Shown here one piece after another: positions 45,458-55,829 of a DNA stretch of 64,000 nucleotides; position 1 is the stretch's first letter; every line of letters begins with the position of its first letter. This DNA comes from Acephala macrosclerotiorum (Eukaryota; Ascomycota; Leotiomycetes; Helotiales; Mollisiaceae). The notes under the pieces are model-generated. The model had not been told where the DNA came from and did no database searches. It saw nothing but the letters and a program-made list of their open reading frames with translations. The position numbers and the translations under genes were made by a program. Location of the stretch: the NCBI GenBank assembly GCA_014904845.1, contig MU119213.1, positions 310,001 to 374,000 of the forward strand. Direction: 5' to 3'.

Positions 45458-47725
45458 CTAACTCGGTCGTCTTCTCTTCCGTGGTCGAGGTGATTCCGAA
45501 TCTGATCGATCGCTACGAGGAGCCTTTCGTCTAGGTACAGGTGAGAAAGAGCGAGAATCAGCTCGTCTCCGAGGAGTAATAGACCGTGGTCGCACTTGCC
45601 TTCGAGGCGGCGTGACAGATCTGGAAGGCTCTCGACGTCGAGGTGGAGTGATGGATCTCGAAGAGGCCCGTCGCCGGGGAGGTGTAATAGATCTCGAAAG
45701 CGCTCGCCTCCGAGGGGGCGTGATGGATCTTGAAAGTGCTCGTCTGCGAGGAGGGGTGACGGATATTGACGGTGCTCGCCTACGTGGAGGAGAGACAGAT
45801 CTTGAATAAGACCGTCCGCGGGGAGGAGTCACAGATCTTGGCCGTCCTCGTGGTGGTGGTGAACGCGAATCGGACAGGCTCCTTGAGCGTCCCCGTTCTG
45901 ATGGAGTTACGGAACGACTAAGTGATCGGGACCTGGACCGAGACGTAGAATATTTCCGTCTTGAGCGTGGCCCTGATCGAGATCGGAGCCGCCGTGGAGA
46001 AGGAGATCTTGAAGACCGGCTACTGTACGACGAGGAGTAACTCGACTCGGAGTCCGAATCATCAGCAGCTGGTGGTGGTGCTGGTAGAGCAGGTTTTGGC
46101 ATATTCTGAAGATACTCTCGCATCTCCTCAGTTAATGCGCCCATCTTAATCGACGTGAAGTAGTTGATAGAAAACCGTGTGTTGCGAGGATTGTCATGAG
46201 GGAAGATTCCTTCAAAATAAGGTTGTAGTATGTCGTCTTTGAGACGAGCTTGCAGCTTCTTCATACCCATTGCCTCAGACAGATCTTCAAATAGGATCTT
46301 TATGAAGATACGGCTGCTTGATGTGGTTTCTTCCTCGTTCAGGTGGATGTTTGACATTACATGCCAACCAATAGCATCGGAGCTAAGGAGATGCCCAAAG
46401 AACCGAGCTATATTCCTCAGTCGATTGGTTTCGTAACGATGGATGGTGTCGTAGTATTTGGCGAATGATTGCTCAAAAAGTTCGGTCCAGAGTCGATTGA
46501 TTTTGGCAAATCGTTCGCCAATTAAACCGTAGAATTTTGAGAATGTTTTTTCCTGTGAACAACATTCGATGATCATCGATGGAAGCTCATGCTCGAAGCC
46601 CGCCGGCAAGTTGACCTTCATCAGCTTGTGACAACATTCCTCTGGATCAATACTGGACATTATAGTCAAGTATATTGTCTTTCGAAGAGCAACGAGGTCG
46701 GCGTTGCTTTGATCCTTAATCTCTAGCGCTTTTTCTTGTTGTTTTTCCTCGTCATCCTCGCTGTCATCGCTATCATCTTCATCACCATCCTCGTCATCGC
46801 TCCCTTCTCCGAGAATTTCGGCTTTGGTCCGTTTGTATTCTTCTTCGTTCTCTTCCCACTTTGGGTCAAATTTGAAGATGTTCAGACCGTCTTGCACGTC
46901 AATTTCATCATCTAACGCGATGACATGTGTGATCTGGTCCTCTTCCTCAACGAGATCCAGCTCTTCCTTGATGGCTGGATTGTCCTTGTATTTGTCCTTG
47001 CGAACCTGGAAGAGAACTTCGATCATGTATTGCACCCTCTTATCAATATCAGCTTCGTGTAATATGTTTCGAAATTGATCAAACACCGCAAGCGCAATGG
47101 CTTGATTCATTTCTTCCAGGTGTTGCCCAACCTCCCGTGTCAACCCAACAGCAATCTCAACACTGTCATCCGTTGGCTTATGAAGAAGGAGTAATAGTAT
47201 TTGGGCCGCGACAACCTCGCTAGCTACCTGTTGGTTGCACAAATGAGCAATGAAAGTCGTCGCAGAGAGACACACGGCCTTGTCGTTTCGCTTGAAGCCT
47301 TTCTTGAACTGAACAATCAAGCGCTTCAACAATAGTTCTCCAACATTGGGTAGTTTCGTGTTGACGATAGCTGCCATAGCCGCATAGATTGGTGTAAAAG
47401 GCAAACTGGCTGCCTGCGCCTTCATGATACTCCTGCAAAAAAGCCCGCGTCCTCTGATTAAGTTCTCGCTGAACAACTCGGGAACGATGTGTTTGATGTT
47501 CGAGACGTTGACTTTGTTGATCAACCCATTTATTGATTTCTTCAGAGCCTCCCATGCCATCCGTTGGTACTCTTTGCTCGTCTTGTCGGTGATCTGAGAT
47601 TGAAGTGCTCGTAATCGGGCTGGTGGGATATATGTGCCACCAGATCGCATCGTAAGGAGTTTCTCATACTCGGCCTTCGCAGCGGCCTGCTTCTCCTCCT
47701 CTGTTCTTCCCCTTGCGATCTCCAT
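45458..47725 (-). CDS. CWC22: Pre-mRNA splicing factor CWC22
   Basis: Spliceosome component of the NineTeen-complex/step-one machinery that helps Prp2 act and, in many eukaryotes, loads the exon junction complex; nuclear. Single exon, 755 residues from MEIARGRTEEE. The MIF4G domain starts near 45 (AWEALKKSINGLINKVNVSNIKHI...IVNTKLPNVGELLLKRLI). The characteristic linker is DPKWEENEEEYKRTKAEILGEGS plus acidic run. The MA3 domain follows (NADL VALRKTIYLTIMSSIDPEECCHKL...). The C-terminal ~150 residues are an RS domain made of near-identical ITPPRRRALSRS-type repeats. The ORF is open 30 codons further upstream, but MEIARGR matches the usual family start. Confidence 0.95.
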   Translation of the reverse strand: MEIARGRTEEEKQAAAKAEYEKLLTMRSGGTYIPPARLRALQSQITDKTSKEYQRMAWEALKKSINGLINKVNVSNIKHIVPELFSENLIRGRGLFCRSIMKAQAASLPFTPIYAAMAAIVNTKLPNVGELLLKRLIVQFKKGFKRNDKAVCLSATTFIAHLCNQQVASEVVAAQILLLLLHKPTDDSVEIAVGLTREVGQHLEEMNQAIALAVFDQFRNILHEADIDKRVQYMIEVLFQVRKDKYKDNPAIKEELDLVEEEDQITHVIALDDEIDVQDGLNIFKFDPKWEENEEEYKRTKAEILGEGSDDEDGDEDDSDDSEDDEEKQQEKALEIKDQSNADLVALRKTIYLTIMSSIDPEECCHKLMKVNLPAGFEHELPSMIIECCSQEKTFSKFYGLIGERFAKINRLWTELFEQSFAKYYDTIHRYETNRLRNIARFFGHLLSSDAIGWHVMSNIHLNEEETTSSSRIFIKILFEDLSEAMGMKKLQARLKDDILQPYFEGIFPHDNPRNTRFSINYFTSIKMGALTEEMREYLQNMPKPALPAPPPAADDSDSESSYSSSYSSRSSRSPSPRRLRSRSGPRSRRKYSTSRSRSRSLSRSVTPSERGRSRSLSDSRSPPPRGRPRSVTPPRGRSYSRSVSPPRRRAPSISVTPPRRRALSRSITPPRRRALSRSITPPRRRASSRSITPPRRREPSRSVTPPRRQVRPRSITPRRRADSRSFSPVPRRKAPRSDRSDSESPRPRKRRRPS
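45600..45830 (-). repeat. Repeated SRS-TPPRRR coding units in the CWC22 RS domain
   Basis: Tandem units of about 36-39 bp encode variants of RSITPPRRRALS, best preserved at 45640-45770 where adjacent units differ by few bases. Unit count in this strain may vary through slippage. Confidence 0.75.
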
Positions 47726-48192
47726 GTAGGCGTTGTCGTGTTGATTGTGAGGATGGAGGAGTGTTTTGATCGTGAGGCTGTGGCAAGGCAAGGAAATTAT
47801 CAAGCTTCGAGACAAATCGCGCTAACGATTTAAGGTTTGGTATCACGTGTGCACCTGCTTCCTCAGCCTTGGTCTGAACATTGGAAGACTGGAAGACTGG
47901 TAGACTAGACAAGTATCTCCTAAATATCCATTTCAAGAGATAGGTCCAGAAAACTCGAAGAAAATTTCCACTAGTCTAAATAATATTAATTAGTTTATGA
48001 ACGTTGTAGCATTGAGCCTACCCTAGGTGGCTAGAGCTGGGACTTCATGTTAAGCTGGCCTCGCTTCTCGGAAAGGAGTTTCTGGTCCTGCAAAACTTCA
48101 AAGCCACCATCAAGTCTGTCACAAGGCGCAACCTCACGTCTTCAAAGCTCGCATTCGATTCATCACACTCCTTTAAAATTTCGTTCTGCAAA
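47726..48192. other. Divergent intergenic region
   Basis: About 470 bp between CWC22 (minus) and DPM2 (plus); likely shared promoter. No ORF of note. Confidence 0.5.
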
Positions 48193-48578
48193 ATGGTTGG
48201 TTCTATCTTTCCTTGCAGAGAAATCACTTTCCTGAGGTCGCGATGTTAACACCTTGCAGCTCGACAGACTCGTTGGACTCGGCATGCTCGTCGCCGCTTC
48301 AGTCATCTTTCTATACTACACAATCTGGACGCTTCTCATGGTAAGTGTTGTTCCTTTCCCAGAGAGTCACTGTCTGCTAAGTTGTTCTGCAGCCATTTGT
48401 CGACTCGGATCATCCTCTCCAGAATGTCTTCCCACCGCGCGTCTGGGCTATTCGCATCCCCGTCATCTTGATTCTCTTGGGCTCGGCTGTAGTAGGCTCA
48501 TTCTTGGGTGTGGTCATGATTCGAAGCAACAGAAAGAAGGCGCTCAAGGCGAAAGCTGCTGGGAAGAAGAAGGCATGA
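48193..48578 (+). CDS. DPM2: DPM2, regulatory subunit of dolichol-phosphate mannose synthase
   Basis: Small ER membrane protein that stabilises and anchors the catalytic subunit making dolichol-P-mannose for GPI anchors and glycosylation. 89 residues, two membrane helices: LVGLGMLVAASVIFLYYTIWTLLM, then WAIRIPVILILLGSAVVGSFLG, and a Lys-rich tail (RKKALKAKAAGKKKA). Between them PFVDSDHPLQNVFPPR is typical of the family. Exons 48260-48340 and 48393-48578 are clear. The first coding exon appears to be only the ATG at 48193-48195, followed by a GTTGGT donor and an intron with TTAAC and CTTGCAG, joining to LDRLVGLG as in fungal homologues. The total is 90 codons. Confidence 0.85.
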
Positions 48579-49276
48579 AGGGTCCAGGAGACAGACCTCG
48601 TAATTGCCAATGAGGATTATCGAAGAGGCACAGGGCTATACTTGCTATGGAAAGGGCACAGGTTCTACATACTGCGGGAGAGCATAAATATGAATTAATG
48701 GTGTGGCATATTGTCGGACAAAATATGTGTAATTTACCCATAACTCGTTATGATGTCCTCCAAGATGCGATGCTTCGGGAAGATCTCTGTCTGCTCAGTT
48801 AGTAGAACATCAGAACATAATCACATGTTATGTTTTGGAGTCATGCTGTACTTGCGGGGTCATCATGAATCATTAAGTTGTACCACGCAGGACCTGGCTT
48901 TTGAGTTCCACGCATGTATGACGGGAAACACTGCTTGGGGCTCGGTGACGAATCACAGCCGAAGGCAGCTAACATGCCGCATCGGGACCCAGCCCCTCAT
49001 TGCAGCCAACCTGGCAGCTATACAAAGGTCGAAGAACAAGACACTCAAGACGCCCTTTAGAGATAATATCACGACATACAATAAAACGAAGCAGAGAAAT
49101 CTTGTTGCGAGAATATCCCACTTGCCTGAACTCGAGAGGCAAGCGGGAGTCGAACGTCCAGCTGTTGCGCCCGCGTCATCGTCGCTCCGGATCTCATCTC
49201 GAGTCCTCAAGCAAGCAGTGTCCTCGACCATCTGCGGAGCATCAAAGCTCCTCCGAAATCCTAGCTCGTCATTTGA
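48579..49276. other. Intergenic, no gene seen
   Basis: About 700 bp between DPM2 and the BCAS3-like gene, both plus strand; the ORF at 48750 has no family resemblance. Probable promoter and 5' UTR. Confidence 0.5.
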
Positions 49277-52200
49277 ATGCCCCCGTCATCCGATCAAGAC
49301 CTCAACCAGCTATCCAACGGTGCTTCCCAGTCCACGCTGACTCGAAAAGCCTCATATAGCGGATTGCAGATTCCCTCCAAGAAGAGAAATGGGCAGGCGA
49401 AGGATAGCAACAACGGTGGCGTACTGGCAGCGGTAACAAAGAACAATGCTTCGAAAATGTCGTAAGTATCCTTATCACCGCGGGGGAGAGAAAGAGTGCC
49501 AGAACGATATCAAGGTCAGAGCTTGGACTTCATGCCGAGCAAGCTCTCCAAATCACCGACGAACAATGATTCAGTGCTAATCATCTTTCTAATAGGAATG
49601 CGAAGCCATCGACCCGCGTTCAATCTCCAGAGTTGAACCCTGTGGGATCCCCGCCTAATGGTAACGGAAGCACAGTCACATCCCCACTGCTGGATGCTTT
49701 ATCTTCTGCAGCTTTGGACCGCTCTTCATCTCAGAACACGAACGAATGGGCAAAAAATGTTCCGGCGTATTCAAGCTCCCCAAGCAATCTGATAAACTTG
49801 GGGGAGTCTCCCCCAATGCCACCATATGAAGACAGGCTGGCCAACTTTGGCTGGACAGCTCGAGAACAAAGAGGAATCCCGAATGTTCTAAATGGATACG
49901 TTCATTCTGCTTCTCCTCCTCCCAGACGGAGGCCTCTGTCATATCAGCTCGACGGGAACCACTCCGCTATATTTGATGATCATCGCTCTGTGGCTTCCTA
50001 CGCTGCAAGACGAAGCTCAATGTATTCACAACATCCCCGCTATGCTCAACATCCTCCGCTCCCCCACCAAGCTCAAGCCCATTTCTATGGAGCACCGGAT
50101 GCGAACTTAATGCTCTCCCCTCCTACACCTGGCCTCATTCCTGGGGATAACGGGTACTATTGTGGCTTCGATAGCCTAGGCACGAGCTCGCAGGATCCGA
50201 ACAAGTCTTCTACCAACGTTGTCGTCGCTGGATACGAGGGAGGGTTGAAGATCTACACTATCTCCAAACGAGGATTGAATAAAGTCTCGAGCATCGACGG
50301 GCTGAGAGGCGGTGTCTACGACGCCAAGATCCTACAATGGACAACTCGAGGGGGAAGCTCACACCAATTTCCACTCATCGCGATGGTCGTTCATGGTCCA
50401 GCATGGGCTTCTAGTGATTCATCTAGTGGTGAAGGAGGTACTCCTCCGTCGGAGGCTGTGTCCCAGATTGAAAGTGTCCGCGGATCTCCAAAAATTCCTG
50501 GGCTTGCAATGAACGACGCAGATCCTATTGAATATTACCAGACAACCGTGGAAGTATATTCTCTTGCTTCAAAACAACACGTCGCAACGCTTCTGTCAGT
50601 ACCAAAAGTTCACCTGCAAGTTCTTACGACTAGTCCGCTCTTTAAGGCACCGCCGCCTGTGGGATCATTGACCATCCGTGCAGACGGTGGACATGTTATC
50701 ATTGCTTCTGGTACAACTGGAGAAACCTGGCTATTCCGATATGCTGATATGAATGTGCCACCTGATACCGGCTCATTCAGGTGCATTGGCAAGGTCTGGA
50801 CGACTGTACAGCATGGAATTGCAACAGAGCCGGCAAGCTCTACCGGTCATCCCGATGCAGACTGGCATGGACTCGACCCTCACGCTGCACGAAAACAGTA
50901 CAAAGCTTCCATACTTTCGCTGAACGGCAGATGGTTGGCGTATTGTCCACCGACTCCTTCCTCTCAAACGTCTTTGCGAGCGGTAGTCCCAGGAGTTAGC
51001 TCTACAGCAAAGACTCCTGGACTGAATGGCCATGCTCCGCCTCAGTTACCAGGTATTAACTGCGGTGTAGACATGCCTGATGGTGAGAGCATGATGAAGC
51101 AAATAGTGCAAATTTCCACGCAGAAGTTTATCGAAGCTGGAAATTATCTCACTCAGCAAGGACTACAGGCTTGGAACAACTACAGAAACAAACTTCCTTC
51201 GAATCAGCCTTCAAATGGCGGAGTGCCTTATCAGAACCACGCAAGCATGCTCTCTCAATTTCCTCCTACACACGGCCTTCCAACTCCGGCGCCTTTAGTC
51301 ACGAAAGATCCCGGAATCATATCCATCCTAGACCTGGATTCGTTGGGACATTCTTCGACAACCTCCACGCCACATTCACTGGCAACTTTTAGAGTTCCTC
51401 ATGGCTGTAGCTTTCTCTCATTTGCCCCAAGTGGCTTAGCACTTTTCACAGCTAGCAGCAAAGGCGATGTGCAATTTGTATGGGACTTGATGCGGATCCA
51501 GTACGCAAAGTCCTCGTTTCTCAAAGGCATTCAGGGATCAGCCGTGACAGGGCCTCATGTGCGACAGATTGCACAGTTCTCCCGGATGACGATTGCGAGG
51601 ATTGTTGACGTTGTATGGACGTCACCACACGGTGAGCGTGCTGCTATGGTGACAGAACCTGGAACGGTTCACATCCTAGATCTTCCAGCAAGCGCTTTCA
51701 CTTGGCCTCCTCCTCGTCGACGAGCTGCACCCCAGAAGCTCGATGGTGGTGTAGGTGACGGTGCTAGTACTCCATTCACGGCAAGTGGCGTTGCTACAAG
51801 CGCCGTCAATTCCCTCTGGATTGCAGCTCGGCCCTTGGTCAGCAGGCGACGTCGAAGTAGTGCAGGTATTTCTGCTAGGACGGTGACAGCCCAAGCTGGA
51901 CATGGTACGCAAGCACTAGCTGCTGGGATCAGTAGATCTGTTGGAGCCGCGACCGGAAAGATGAACGAGATGCGAAAATCTGGAACCACGAAATTGCATC
52001 TCCCAAGAAGCCCAGCTGTTCCAAGCCGAGCTTGCGCTATCCTGCTCAATGGAAAGAGAAATGACTCTGTAATCGTTTTAGGCGGCGGCATTGTGCGATT
52101 CTACACGATCAAGAATCGAAGAGCAGATCGACCTGCGGATAAACAGAAGGCATCCAGAGGTGCCAAATACGTGGAATTCAGAATTCCGTCCTTGCCGGAC

Positions 52201-52815
52201 TTCAAATTCCCACCGGAATTTACTCGAGATCTACATCAAGTTGGAGATCTAGAACTTACCGAGAGAGACATCGAAGAGTCTCGCTGGAAGGCTAGACAAG
52301 CATCGCCACCAGCACCGCAATCTCACGGCACTGAGTCCTCTATCCCACAGGCAGAAATCGAGTCAAATGCACCGTATCAACCATTCCACACAGACAGACG
52401 TGTAGCGCTCCATTTGTATTCGTACGATGAAGATCCTGTGCCGTCTCCTTCCGTTTCTGCCTTGCTGTCTCCACCTGGGCTTGGTACCCCATACAAGCTA
52501 AAGAATTCCAGCCAGCCTAGCACACCTTGGGCATTCGGGGGTCCTATCAAGTCTAAGAAACTGGACGTTGGACCTACACATAATCCTGAGGACGAATTCG
52601 ACCTTGCTGTTGATCATCGAACGCTTCCATCCTCTGCAATTGAACGTGTCATGAGAGTGACAGATAGCACCGAGGATGTCGAACAGATAGTCATCACCAC
52701 GAGAAGACGTAAAGGTGCCTCACGCAATACTCCAGAGGGTACGGGAGACGATGATGAAGAAGGCTTCTTTGAAGACGACTGTGAGGTTCTCGACTTCGCC
52801 AGTCAGAGAGTCTGA
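49277..52815 (+). CDS. BCAS3-like WD40 protein
   Basis: 1134 residues in two exons, 49277-49461 and 49596-52815 (134-nt intron, GTAAGT to AATAG; frame kept). The N-terminal 190 residues are polar and Ser/Pro-rich. A WD40/beta-propeller region starts near 205 (VVVAGYEGGLKIYTISKRGLNKVSS) and continues with TTVEVYSLASKQHVATLL, LTIRADGGHVIIASGTTGETWLFRY and a later LATFRVPHGCSFLSFAPSGLALFTAS...VQFVWDL. After it come FSRMTIARIVDVVWTSPHGERAAMVT and a C-terminal part with EFRIPSLPDFKFPPEF, fitting a BCAS3-type C-terminal domain. In other eukaryotes BCAS3 family proteins bind phosphoinositides at autophagosome membranes; the fungal role is inferred. The tail is acidic. Confidence 0.8.
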
Positions 52816-53430
52816 TGCGATTTAGATTTTGCGCCCTCTCTTTTCGAGTGCTGTGGATATTTGTTTTACGCTGCTTTTACACATTGCATTCATGTTATAG
52901 AAGGAGGGTGTTTGATGCATTTTGCGGTGCTTGACCCTACCATGTTCATACCAAAGATCCTTGGCCACCTCAACGGGTCAGCGCCATTAGTCTACTTTTT
53001 CGGCACATTTGATCACTGCTTTCACGTAGGGACTAGGCGTTTGGGTGGAGGAGAGATAGGGATGGCATGGAATTCGGATAACTTTGGAGATATGATCGAG
53101 ATACCAACACAATAAGACTTGCAGCTTTTTGATAGTACCATTTCATGGCATTCATTGGTGTGACTCTCATTGTCTGACCAACACTAGACAATTTCTTCGG
53201 ACAAGGTCATTCGCTTGAAGTCCGGAGTTCAGCATTGCACATTAGCGTTGCCTGAGTCTCCTGGACGCTGCCTGATATTCTCGTCAAAATTTGGCCCCCA
53301 GGCCTCCCAGACATTCTCCTTCCATCTATCAACAACCGAGGACGGACTTTTATCCCTCTCACAAGCTCTCAAGTTTCCTCCGACATTCTAGTCGAATACT
53401 AACACATATTCCTCACTTTCCTATCTGACT
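52816..53430. other. Convergent intergenic region
   Basis: About 600 bp after the BCAS3-like gene and before the 3' end of the next minus-strand gene. The ORF at 52861-53115 (84 codons) has no family resemblance. Confidence 0.5.
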
Positions 53431-53943
53431 TCAACCCAAACCCAATAACTCTCGCTTCACCCTCTCAAACTCGGCCTTCTTCTCCTCAGGCGTTTGCTCC
53501 CTCCTTCTCCCCTGCCTTTTGCTCTCGTTCTCCAAAGCATATCTAAACGTCCCAGGCAAAGCAGGCGACTTCAAAGCTTCAGCGACATCAAGCTCCTCCT
53601 CTGGCTTGGAATACTTCCGTGAGAGAACATCAAATGGCTGTCCGTTCTTATCCAGTTGTGGTACACGATACAGATGCCCCGATCTCGGTCTGATATCTCT
53701 GAAGGAAGGAGGGAATGATTCAGTCAGAGGCGTGGTTGTTCCGCTTGTGAATGGACTTTGAGTCCGTGATGTGGTCGTCGATGAAGTTGTGGAATTGGAG
53801 GCGGAGGATGAAGGCGGGTTTAATTCTGAGGCTAGAATCGACAATGGCATTGGGATCTTCATTTCAGGCTCCCGATTCTTTTGGGGAGAGTAGATCGGTG
53901 ATGACATTTTGGTACTTAAGGAGGAGGGTGGTGGCGATGTCAT
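53431..53943 (-). CDS. Hypothetical protein, 170 aa, mostly disordered
   Basis: Not recognised. Single exon with clear ATG. The first ~85 residues are Ser/Thr/Pro-rich (SSSASNSTTSSTTTSRTQSP), then comes an ordered-looking middle (RSGHLYRVPQLDKNGQPFDVLSRKYSKP) and a charged helix at the end (TPEEKKAEFERVKRELLGLG). No signal peptide or membrane segment. The length, ATG and conserved-looking core make a real gene likely; the layout resembles small uncharacterised ascomycete proteins. Confidence 0.65.
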   Translation of the reverse strand: MTSPPPSSLSTKMSSPIYSPQKNREPEMKIPMPLSILASELNPPSSSASNSTTSSTTTSRTQSPFTSGTTTPLTESFPPSFRDIRPRSGHLYRVPQLDKNGQPFDVLSRKYSKPEEELDVAEALKSPALPGTFRYALENESKRQGRRREQTPEEKKAEFERVKRELLGLG

Positions 53944-54295
53944 GACCGGGATATGGTGATTTGAAATCTCGTTTTGCTGGGCTGACCGAATATGCTCGAA
54001 ATTTTCGCTATGGATCAGCGGAGGAAAGATTAATTTTACCTTTCGTTATTTTCTTCGATTGAATGCTCCAAGAGGCAAAAAATATCTTTTAGAGACTGAG
54101 AATTATTTTGTTCTGAACTGGAAGGAAGGAACTAGTCATGAATTTCCTAGCGCGTACCAAAATATAGAGTACAACACGACTCATGCTAAGCAATGAAATA
54201 TTTGGGCATCTCAAATGAATTTATTCTTGCTCGAGAATGAGATGCATTATGCTCCTTGAATCCTATAATAGTCCCATATTCAGAAATGAGATGAT
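53944..54295. other. Intergenic, AT-rich
   Basis: About 350 bp between two minus-strand genes; nothing seen. Confidence 0.5.
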
Positions 54296-55507
54296 TTATC
54301 GCCTTACTCCGCCGTTGTTCTTCTTTTCCACCTTCTCGACCCTTGGCTTCGCTTTCTGATCGCTGAAGTCTCCTGGTAAACCCGCACCACCCGTGAGCTT
54401 CGGCAGGAATTTGCCCACTCTCTTTTGGTACTCGGCATATTCTGGATATTTTCCGCTTGTGATCAATTCCGTAAACCATGTCGAAGCCTGGAAAAGGAAT
54501 AGATAGCCCATAGCACCAAGGAATGTCCAATTGTACAAGACTTCTGAATCCCAGCAACCCCATTGGTATAGGACAACCCAGATAGCTTGCTCTGCTGCAA
54601 AATTGGGGTGTCTGCTCCAGGCCCAAAGACCAGTGACGATGAAGCCACGATCAAGGTCTTCCTGATCGAACTTGTGGGGAACCTTGGCTGTCTTCTGATA
54701 TTGTTTCTTGGCTTCTTGGTAGTTCCATTGCTGTTGATCCGCGAACCATTCGGCAATAACCAGGACCATCAAAGCTCTCGCGAACATTGTGTCTGCTGTA
54801 GACATATTCTCCCCCAGTCGTGCAGTCAGAAGTATGACATAGGATGGTGTCGTAATGAGGAAGAGAAGCACGCTTTGTGCCAGCGAGATGAACAGGACAT
54901 TGAATGCGAAGAACAATGCAGGATTTATCTTCTGCTTCAGAGCCTCCCTGCAGCGCCGTTAGAGACATGTGTAGCTAGACTCGAAGTTCACATACCATCG
55001 GTAATCCTCTGATCCAATGCTGTAGCCCCCCTTCCTCCAGTAGTTGAATGTCAATCTCAGCTACACAAGTTAGAGTAGCTCGTCTGATGAATGATGCATG
55101 CTTACACTCCACACAGTGCTGAAAGCCACCAGATTGTCCAGCCTCTGTGTCTCTAATCCATTCAAATGTGCGTAGATGCAATAATGCGCGTTGTAGATGG
55201 TGGGCAATATGCTCCACATCCGGTCCACCTGCGAATAATTCTTATTGATCTCTGAGATGATCAGAAACAATGGTGCAAGGAACAACGAGAATGCCAAGGC
55301 TGTTATGAGGGGATTCGTCGCGAGGTATATATTCTGGAGTTCTGTAGGATTGTTATATGATTGTAACAATAGCTGAGGAAGGTCGTAGAGCTGTGGTAGA
55401 TATGGAATCACTGTTTTCTCCAGGGAGGAACAGTCCCTCAAGGTGTGTATCGCTGGCAGAGCCATATTGAGATCGGTAAAGGCAAAGGCCGTGTTTGTAC
55501 TCGTCAT
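54296..55507 (-). CDS. DUF1295 membrane protein (steroid 5-alpha-reductase-like)
   Basis: 372 residues in three exons: 55106-55507, 54996-55060 and 54296-54947 (introns 45 and 48 nt, frame sums). Motifs of the DUF1295 family: NYSQVDRMWSILPTIY, LRLTFNYWRKGGYS, GSEDYRW, MVLVIAEWFADQQQWNYQ, DRGFIVTGLWAWSRHPNFAAEQ, then LTSGKYPEYAEYQKRVGKFLP near the end. Several membrane helices. The family belongs with isoprenylcysteine methyltransferase and steroid reductase folds; the substrate is unknown. A Lys-rich tail (VEKVEKKNNGGVRR) could be an ER-retrieval-like signal, but this is weak. Confidence 0.88.
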
Positions 55508-55829
55508 CGGGGTTGATTTGCGGAAGTGGAATGCTTCTGGACGAAGATTGTTGATGTCGGAAAGTCAATGACGATTTAGCACATTTCTACAGGGGTCTGC
55601 GTTTCACGGGCGACTGCCCTCGCTTAGTGCCGTCAATTTAAGCTTAAACTCGAAGGCAGCATGCAAGTCTTCATCACGCGTTCTTTACTTCCAAATTTTG
55701 AAAAGTCTCAATCTCTAACGCTGTCGACGCGCCGAGTGGGCTGTTGGGCGTTATTCGTGAATTTTAGAACATGTGCTGCAAGGCCAGAAGTCGAACACCG
55801 CTAGACATTGCACAAGTGAAAGAATAACC
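55508..55829. other. Divergent promoter region
   Basis: About 320 bp between the DUF1295 gene (minus) and TOP3 (plus); probably a two-way promoter. No ORF of note. Confidence 0.5.

Noticed and set aside
51669..52091. 140-codon minus-strand ORF
   Set aside because: Antisense shadow of the BCAS3-like coding exon.
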